Assembly (NCBI RefSeq): GCF_003852425.1
Contig: NZ_QAJN01000002.1
Location: 352,787 to 416,786, forward strand
Reading direction: 5' to 3'
Length of the DNA: 64,000 nucleotides
DNA from: Paucibacter sp. KBW04
GTDB taxonomy: Bacteria > Pseudomonadota > Gammaproteobacteria > Burkholderiales > Burkholderiaceae_C
Shown here piece by piece: positions 59,407 to 64,000 of the stretch. The notes beneath the pieces were generated by a model that had not been told where the DNA came from, ran no database searches, and saw nothing but the letters and a program-made list of their open reading frames with translations. How positions within the stretch are numbered: the stretch's first letter is position 1; every line of letters begins with the position of its first letter. The position numbers and the translations under genes were made by a program.

Positions 59407-60101
59407 TTCTTCGCTCCTGTCTTGCTTTTGGCCGCCGTCTTCTTCTGCTCCATCACCTCATTGGCATCCAGATAGCGGTAGGTACGCGCCGTGGCTTCCA
59501 TGCTGAGATTGCTGCTGTTTGCGTCCTTGCCCGTGGGCGCCAGAACGACCAAATTGTGCAGGGTCACGATGCGAGAGAGATTGGAAACATCGGCCGCAAA
59601 CGCCCCGATATCGTGGTATCGCCCCGAGACCCGCAGCGAAATGGGCTGCTCGGCGTAAAAGTCTTTGACCACCACTTGGCCGGGTCGGAACAGTTCAAAC
59701 TGCAAACCGCGACCCAGGCCCGCCTGGTTGATGTCCGACAGGAGCGCGTCCATCTCTGCCTTGCCGGGCAATTGCTTTTCCAGCTGGGTCACATACTCTT
59801 CGACCTGGCTTTTTTGCTTGCGCAGCTCAGGCAGATTGACGGCCTGGGCCAGCTTGTTGCGATAGTCTTCCTTCAGGGTCGGCTCACGCCCACGTTCGCC
59901 GTCCAGCACGCTCTGCGCATCGGCCAGCACCAGAAACCAGCTCATTACACAGACCGCAACGACGGTCACAAAGAAGGCTGCCAGCTTGGGCAGCAGCGGC
60001 CATTGGCCGGGTTCATTGAAATTAAGGCCGCGAAACTGCTCGGCCATGTCCTCAAACGCAGCGTTGAGGTCGAACTTCAGATTGATTGACTTGCTCGCCA
60101 T
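59403..60101 (-). CDS. pilO: Pilus alignment protein PilO
   Basis: 232 residues with one membrane span (about 38-60), a coiled coil (LRKQKSQVEEYVTQLEKQLPGK) and a ferredoxin-like periplasmic domain (LFRPGQVVVKDFYAEQPISLRVSG). It pairs with PilN in the alignment complex. The C-terminus is a Lys-rich tail. It starts 18 bp after pilN and overlaps pilP by 4 bp. Confidence 0.94.
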   Translation of the reverse strand: MASKSINLKFDLNAAFEDMAEQFRGLNFNEPGQWPLLPKLAAFFVTVVAVCVMSWFLVLADAQSVLDGERGREPTLKEDYRNKLAQAVNLPELRKQKSQVEEYVTQLEKQLPGKAEMDALLSDINQAGLGRGLQFELFRPGQVVVKDFYAEQPISLRVSGRYHDIGAFAADVSNLSRIVTLHNLVVLAPTGKDANSSNLSMEATARTYRYLDANEVMEQKKTAAKSKTGAKK

Positions 60102-60119
60102 GATGCTCTGTGCCCCGGC

Positions 60120-60728
60120 TTAGGATTTCTTGGCCGCAGGCGCACTGGCCGCACCAGGGGTTTCGCGCAGGGGCTCTTTGATCGACACCCGCATTGAGAA
60201 ATCGAACAAGCGCTTTTGATCCCGGCTGCTGGTGCTCAAATTGGCCACCTTGACCTCGACCAGCTCCGGCCGATCCAGCCACTCGGAGTTGCGCGAGATG
60301 GCGCGCAGGAACTCGGCCACCCGCTCATTGGTCTGGGCAATGCCGTTGATGGTCACCACCTTGTCGGTTTGCCGAATCGCGGTCAGGTACACACCTTCGG
60401 GCGTGTACTGAGCCAGCGCATTGAGCAATTGCACCGGCGTGTTGCGGTCCGTCTGCAAGTCTTCCACCGCGCGCTGGCGTGAATTCAGCGCGTCTATCTC
60501 CGAGCGCAGATTTGCAATGTCCTTGATCTGGCTGTCCAGCCGCTCAATCTCGGTACTGAGGAATTGGTTACGCCGCTGTTGCTCGGAGGTCAGGTGCTGC
60601 AGCAACACATACATGGCAAACGCCAGGCCCACACCCACCAAAGCAGCCAGGCCCAAACCGGCGAAAAATGCCGTCTTGCGCCGCTTACGCTTTTCTTCGC
60701 GATAGGGCAGCAGATTGATCAGAATCAC
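60120..60728 (-). CDS. pilN: Pilus alignment protein PilN
   Basis: 202 residues from a GTG at 60728 that overlaps the pilM stop. The N-terminus MILINLLPYREEKRKRRK is the conserved cytoplasmic tail that binds PilM. A membrane span at about 22-45, a coiled coil and a periplasmic domain (YTPEGVYLTAIRQTDKVVTI) follow. Partner of PilO. Confidence 0.94.
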   Translation of the reverse strand: MILINLLPYREEKRKRRKTAFFAGLGLAALVGVGLAFAMYVLLQHLTSEQQRRNQFLSTEIERLDSQIKDIANLRSEIDALNSRQRAVEDLQTDRNTPVQLLNALAQYTPEGVYLTAIRQTDKVVTINGIAQTNERVAEFLRAISRNSEWLDRPELVEVKVANLSTSSRDQKRLFDFSMRVSIKEPLRETPGAASAPAAKKS

Positions 60729-61804
60729 TGGAAGAACCTCCGCATCGCCAAGCCGCAGGCCGTCAAATAGGCCGGCGCCTCGCGGCGCAGCTTGGGCTCA
60801 CGCACGGCCGATCCCAGCGCCATGTTTTCAAAAGGATTCACCACCATGCAGGCAAAGCCGGTCAGCTCGGTGACCCGCTCCTTCAGCCCTGCCAGGGTGG
60901 CGGTGCCGCCCGCCAGCATCACGTAATGCACCTTGTGATGGGGCGTGCTGGTAAAGAAGTACTGCAGAGCCCGGCCGATTTCCTGCGAGAGACTGTCCAC
61001 AAACGAATTCAAAACCGCGGTTTCAAAATCCTCGGGCAAATCATTGCTGAGTTTCTTTTGCTCGGCCTCTTCAAAAGAAAAGCCGTACTGACGAGAAATC
61101 AGCTGGGTCAGCTGCGAGCCGCCAAAAGCCTGGTCCCGGTCATACAGCATCTCGTCATCGCGCAGCACTTTGAGGCTGGTGGTGTCGGCGCCAATTTCAA
61201 ACAAGGCGACCAAGGCATCCTTGCCCGCGCCAGGCAAGTTGGCGATCAAGCGCCCCATGGCCATGCGTGAAGCATGCGACTCGATGTCCAGAATCACCGG
61301 CCGTAAACCGGCAGCTTCGGCCAGACCTTGGCGATCTTGCACCCGGTCCTTGCGCGAAGCCGCGATCAACACCTCCACATCCCCGACCGAAGTGGGGCTG
61401 GGGCCGATCACGCAAAAATCCAGGCTGACTTCGTCCAGGGAGAAGGGAATGTACTGATTCGCCTCCGCTTCCACCTGAATTTCCAACTCTTCGTCGCGCA
61501 GACCCGCCGGCAACATGATTTTTTTAGTGATGACGGCCGATTGCGGCATGGCCAGCACGGCATCACGCGTTTTGCAACCGCTGCGGGCCACGACGCGACG
61601 CACGGCATCGGCCACCTCATCGAATTTTTCGATCTGGCCGTCGGTAATCCAGCCCTTTTCAAATGACTCGGAGGCGAAACGCTCCAAGACCATTTCGCCA
61701 TTGGCCGCCTGGCTCAATTCCACCAACTTGACGCTGCTTGAACTGATATCCAAGCCAATCATCGGCGGATGCTTTCGACCCAACAGTACGTCAAGTATTC
61801 CCAC
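60725..61804 (-). CDS. pilM: Actin-like pilus protein PilM
   Basis: A 359-residue cytoplasmic ATP-binding protein of the PilM/FtsA fold. IGLDISSSSVKLVEL is phosphate loop 1, and LFEIGADTTSLKVLRD and VMLAGGTATLAGLKERV are the later nucleotide-binding motifs. It binds the PilN tail. The start is GTG at 61804 and heads the tightly overlapping operon pilMNOPQ. Confidence 0.95.
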   Translation of the reverse strand: MGILDVLLGRKHPPMIGLDISSSSVKLVELSQAANGEMVLERFASESFEKGWITDGQIEKFDEVADAVRRVVARSGCKTRDAVLAMPQSAVITKKIMLPAGLRDEELEIQVEAEANQYIPFSLDEVSLDFCVIGPSPTSVGDVEVLIAASRKDRVQDRQGLAEAAGLRPVILDIESHASRMAMGRLIANLPGAGKDALVALFEIGADTTSLKVLRDDEMLYDRDQAFGGSQLTQLISRQYGFSFEEAEQKKLSNDLPEDFETAVLNSFVDSLSQEIGRALQYFFTSTPHHKVHYVMLAGGTATLAGLKERVTELTGFACMVVNPFENMALGSAVREPKLRREAPAYLTACGLAMRRFFQ

Positions 61805-62113
61805 GCCCTGAATCCCCCAACGTTTTTTGGCTCGGACTATTAATAAGTTACTTGAATGCTAGCAGCAAAGCCCTTGATCCCCCAAGGAAGCCGGGAGCGG
61901 GCAGCCAACACCACGTTGCGAAACATACACGACATGCAACAACTTGAAACCTTGAAATACACAGGAAAAGCGCCCGCTTCGGCGCAAACACCCGGCCCCG
62001 TCGGGAAACACAGCATTCTCACCTCGCGGACGGAGCCAGCGCGTTCAGATGCATGTTGGGGAGACTAGGGTTTTCAGGGCTTTCCTATAATGCCCAGACT
62101 CATTCGGAGGCCC
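61805..62113. promoter_or_regulatory. Divergent pilM / penicillin-binding protein control region
   Basis: 309 bp. For pilM (minus) a candidate promoter has -35 TTGCTG (61868-61863), a 17-base spacer and -10 TATTAA (61845-61840), giving a leader of about 30 bases. For the plus-strand gene a perfect -10 lies at 62086-62091. The middle of the region shows nothing I can name. Confidence 0.45.
62086..62091 (+). promoter_or_regulatory. Sigma-70 -10 element of the penicillin-binding protein gene
   Basis: TATAAT, an exact -10 match, 22 bp before the ATG. At 17-18 bases upstream there is no good -35 (GACTAG or AGACTA), so the promoter may rely on an activator or be weak. Confidence 0.6.
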
Positions 62114-64000
62114 ATGAGCGACAACCAGAAGAAATCCACTCAGAATTCAAACGCTGAGCCCCGCCCTGCCCCTCACCGCAGCGCTTCATCACTGCTGGGA
62201 CGCACGCTTTTGTGGCTGACCGGCCTGGTTCTGGCCGGCGTCTTCAGCATTGCCTTGCTGCTGGCCCTGGCCTTTGCCATGGCCTACCCCAATCTGCCCG
62301 ACATCAGCGGCCTGACCGATTACCGGCCCAAATTGCCGATGCGCATCTTGTCGGCGGACGGTCAATTGCTGGGTGAGTTCGGCGAAGAACGCCGCAACTA
62401 CCTGTCGATCAAAGAAATTCCGCCGGTGATGCAGAACGCCGTGCTGGCGATTGAAGACGCGCGCTTCTATCAACACGGCGGGGTGGACTACCTGGGCATC
62501 GTGCGTGCCGCCATGGCCAATGTGGGTGAAACCCGCAGCCAAGGCGCCTCCACCATCACCATGCAGGTGGCGCGCAACTTCTACCTTTCGACCGAGAAGA
62601 CCTTCACCCGCAAGATCTACGAGATCTTGCTGGCGCTCAAGATCGAGAACGCGCTGAGCAAGGAAAAAATCCTTGAGATCTATATGAATCAGATCTTTCT
62701 GGGTCACCGCGCCTACGGCTTTGCGGCGGCTAGCGAGGTCTATTTCGGCAAGCCACTGAAAGACATCAGCGTGGCCGAAGCCGCCATGCTGGCGGGCCTG
62801 CCCAAGGCGCCTTCAGCCTACAACCCGATCAACAACCCGCGTCGGGCCAATATCCGCCAGCAGTACATCATTGAGCGCATGCTGGAGAACGGCTTCATCA
62901 CCGCAGAGCAGCGCGACGCCGCCAAGGCCGAAACCTTGCGCTATCGCACGGTGAACGAGTCATTGCCGCATGCCGAATTCGTGGCCGAAGCCGCCCGCCA
63001 GTTGATCTTCAGCCAGTACGGCGATGACGCCTACACCCGCGGCCTGAACGTCTACCTGACCTTGCGCGCCGATGAGCAGAACGCGGCCTATCGCGCCCTG
63101 CGACGCGGCATCATGGATTACGAGCGCCGCCAGGTCTATCGTGGCCCCGAGGCCTACGCTGATTTGCCGGCCGACCCCAAGGAGCTGGACACCCGCATCG
63201 CCGAAGCCTTGGCCGACCACCCTGCCAACGACGAATTGCTGGCGGCCGTGGTGCTGGACGCCGACCCCAAAAAGGTGCAGGCCGCGCTGCAAAGCGGCGA
63301 GTTGGTCAACATCAGCGGCGAAGGCCTCAAGCCCGCCACCTCAGGCCTGGCCGAAAAGGGCAACCCCAAGACCCGGATTCGCCGGGGTGCCATCATCCGC
63401 GTGGTCAAGGTCGCGCGGGCGGGCAAGGAGGAATGGACCATCACTCAATTGCCCGAGGTGGAAGGCGCCTTTGTGTCGCTGGACCCTCGCAACGGCAATG
63501 TGCGCGCCCTGGTGGGCGGTTTTGACTACGCCAAGAACAAGTTCAACCACGTCACCCAGGCCTGGCGCCAGCCGGGCTCCAGCTTCAAGCCCTTCATCTA
63601 CTCGGCCGCGCTGGAAAAAGGTTTCACTCCCAGCACCATCGTCAACGACGGTCCCTTGTTCTTTGACGCCACCAGCACTGGCAGCCAGCCCTGGGAGCCC
63701 AAGAACTACGACGGCAAGTTCGAGGGCCCCATGCCGCTGCGCAAGGCCTTGGCCAAGTCCAAGAATATGGTGTCCATCCGGGTGCTGAACTCGATTGGCG
63801 CGCCCTATGCCCAGCAGTGGCTGACCCGCTTCGGCTTTGAGGCCGAAAAGCACCCGGCCTATCTGACCATGGCCCTGGGCGCGGGCTCGGTCACGCCCAT
63901 GCAGATGGCCCAGGGCTTTGCGGTCTTCGCCAACGGGGGCTACCGGGTCGCGCCCCAGTTGATCGCCCGTCTGACCGACAACAACGGCCGCCTGCTTTAT
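62114..64000 (+). CDS. mrcA: Class A penicillin-binding protein 1A, C-terminus beyond the window
   Basis: 629 codons are in the window and the frame is still open at 64000. A cytoplasmic Ser/Asn-rich tail and a membrane span (about 31-58) precede the glycosyltransferase domain with catalytic E114 in AIEDARFYQHGG and the motifs GASTITMQVARNFYL and IYMNQIFLGHRAYGF. An OB-like insert separates the transpeptidase domain, whose nucleophile is S489 in GSSFKPF, followed by SKNMVS (SxN motif). The KTG motif lies outside the window. It polymerises and crosslinks peptidoglycan. GGAGG is close to the ATG at 62114. Divergence from pilMNOPQ is the classic arrangement. Confidence 0.94.
   Translation, partial: MSDNQKKSTQNSNAEPRPAPHRSASSLLGRTLLWLTGLVLAGVFSIALLLALAFAMAYPNLPDISGLTDYRPKLPMRILSADGQLLGEFGEERRNYLSIKEIPPVMQNAVLAIEDARFYQHGGVDYLGIVRAAMANVGETRSQGASTITMQVARNFYLSTEKTFTRKIYEILLALKIENALSKEKILEIYMNQIFLGHRAYGFAAASEVYFGKPLKDISVAEAAMLAGLPKAPSAYNPINNPRRANIRQQYIIERMLENGFITAEQRDAAKAETLRYRTVNESLPHAEFVAEAARQLIFSQYGDDAYTRGLNVYLTLRADEQNAAYRALRRGIMDYERRQVYRGPEAYADLPADPKELDTRIAEALADHPANDELLAAVVLDADPKKVQAALQSGELVNISGEGLKPATSGLAEKGNPKTRIRRGAIIRVVKVARAGKEEWTITQLPEVEGAFVSLDPRNGNVRALVGGFDYAKNKFNHVTQAWRQPGSSFKPFIYSAALEKGFTPSTIVNDGPLFFDATSTGSQPWEPKNYDGKFEGPMPLRKALAKSKNMVSIRVLNSIGAPYAQQWLTRFGFEAEKHPAYLTMALGAGSVTPMQMAQGFAVFANGGYRVAPQLIARLTDNNGRLLY

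Overview
The window is GC-rich, densely coding chromosomal DNA from a betaproteobacterium. Burkholderiales is very likely, and the gene set and order fit the Roseateles/Paucibacter/Pelomonas/Leptothrix neighbourhood best. The main evidence is the block pilMNOPQ - aroK - aroB - dgt - gltBD with a divergent class A penicillin-binding protein gene, pilBCD - coaE - zapD - yacG, and a six-gene mla operon that contains mlaA. The taxon is inferred from gene content, not from a database search. I saw no rRNA or tRNA gene, CRISPR array, prophage or plasmid module. The only mobile element is one small REP-associated transposase unit.

Layout. 1-3.5 kb (minus): a fatty-acid beta-oxidation unit, TetR regulator - acyl-CoA dehydrogenase - DUF2147 protein - 3-hydroxyacyl-CoA dehydrogenase, with a 12-bp palindrome in front of the regulator. 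3.8-5.0 kb (plus): an HNH nuclease and a glycine-zipper lipoprotein, followed by about 640 bp of gene-free DNA with hairpins and a palindrome. 5.6-17.9 kb (plus): a complete chemotaxis operon: unknown helical protein, CheY, STAS protein, CheA, two large PAS-containing receptors, CheW, CheR, CheD, CheB. 18.1-20.3 kb: a divergent pair, an orphan CheY-like regulator (minus) and a multi-spanning receptor (plus) with a FliA-like promoter. 20.6-26.2 kb (plus): pilB, pilC, pilD, coaE, zapD, yacG.

26.2-32.0 kb: central sugar metabolism, with tal - pgi - HAD phosphatase (minus) divergent from zwf - hexR (plus). 32.1-36.0 kb (minus): mlaFEDACB, the retrograde phospholipid transport system. 36.1-43.6 kb (minus): minor-pilin operon pilE - fimT - pilV - pilW - pilX - pilY1, followed by an overlapping TonB-like gene. 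43.9-50.2 kb (minus): gltBD glutamate synthase with a good terminator. 50.2-51.1 kb: the transposase unit with its repeats. 51.1-54.1 kb (minus): dgt, aroB, aroK. 54.1-56.6 kb (minus): a large Ig-repeat lipoprotein lodged between aroK and pilQ. 56.7-61.8 kb (minus): pilMNOPQ. 62.1 kb to the end (plus): the class A penicillin-binding protein gene, open at the right edge.

Taken together the window encodes most of a type IVa pilus machine (ATPase, platform, prepilin peptidase, alignment complex, secretin, minor pilins, PilY1). It also encodes a flagellar-type chemotaxis signalling core with adaptation enzymes, and several housekeeping operons. The least explained items are the small protein at the head of the che operon, the membrane sensor of the third receptor, the Ig-repeat lipoprotein beside pilQ, the TonB-like protein overlapping pilY1, and the gene-free stretch at 5.0-5.6 kb. 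I did not find a convincing wholly new system.
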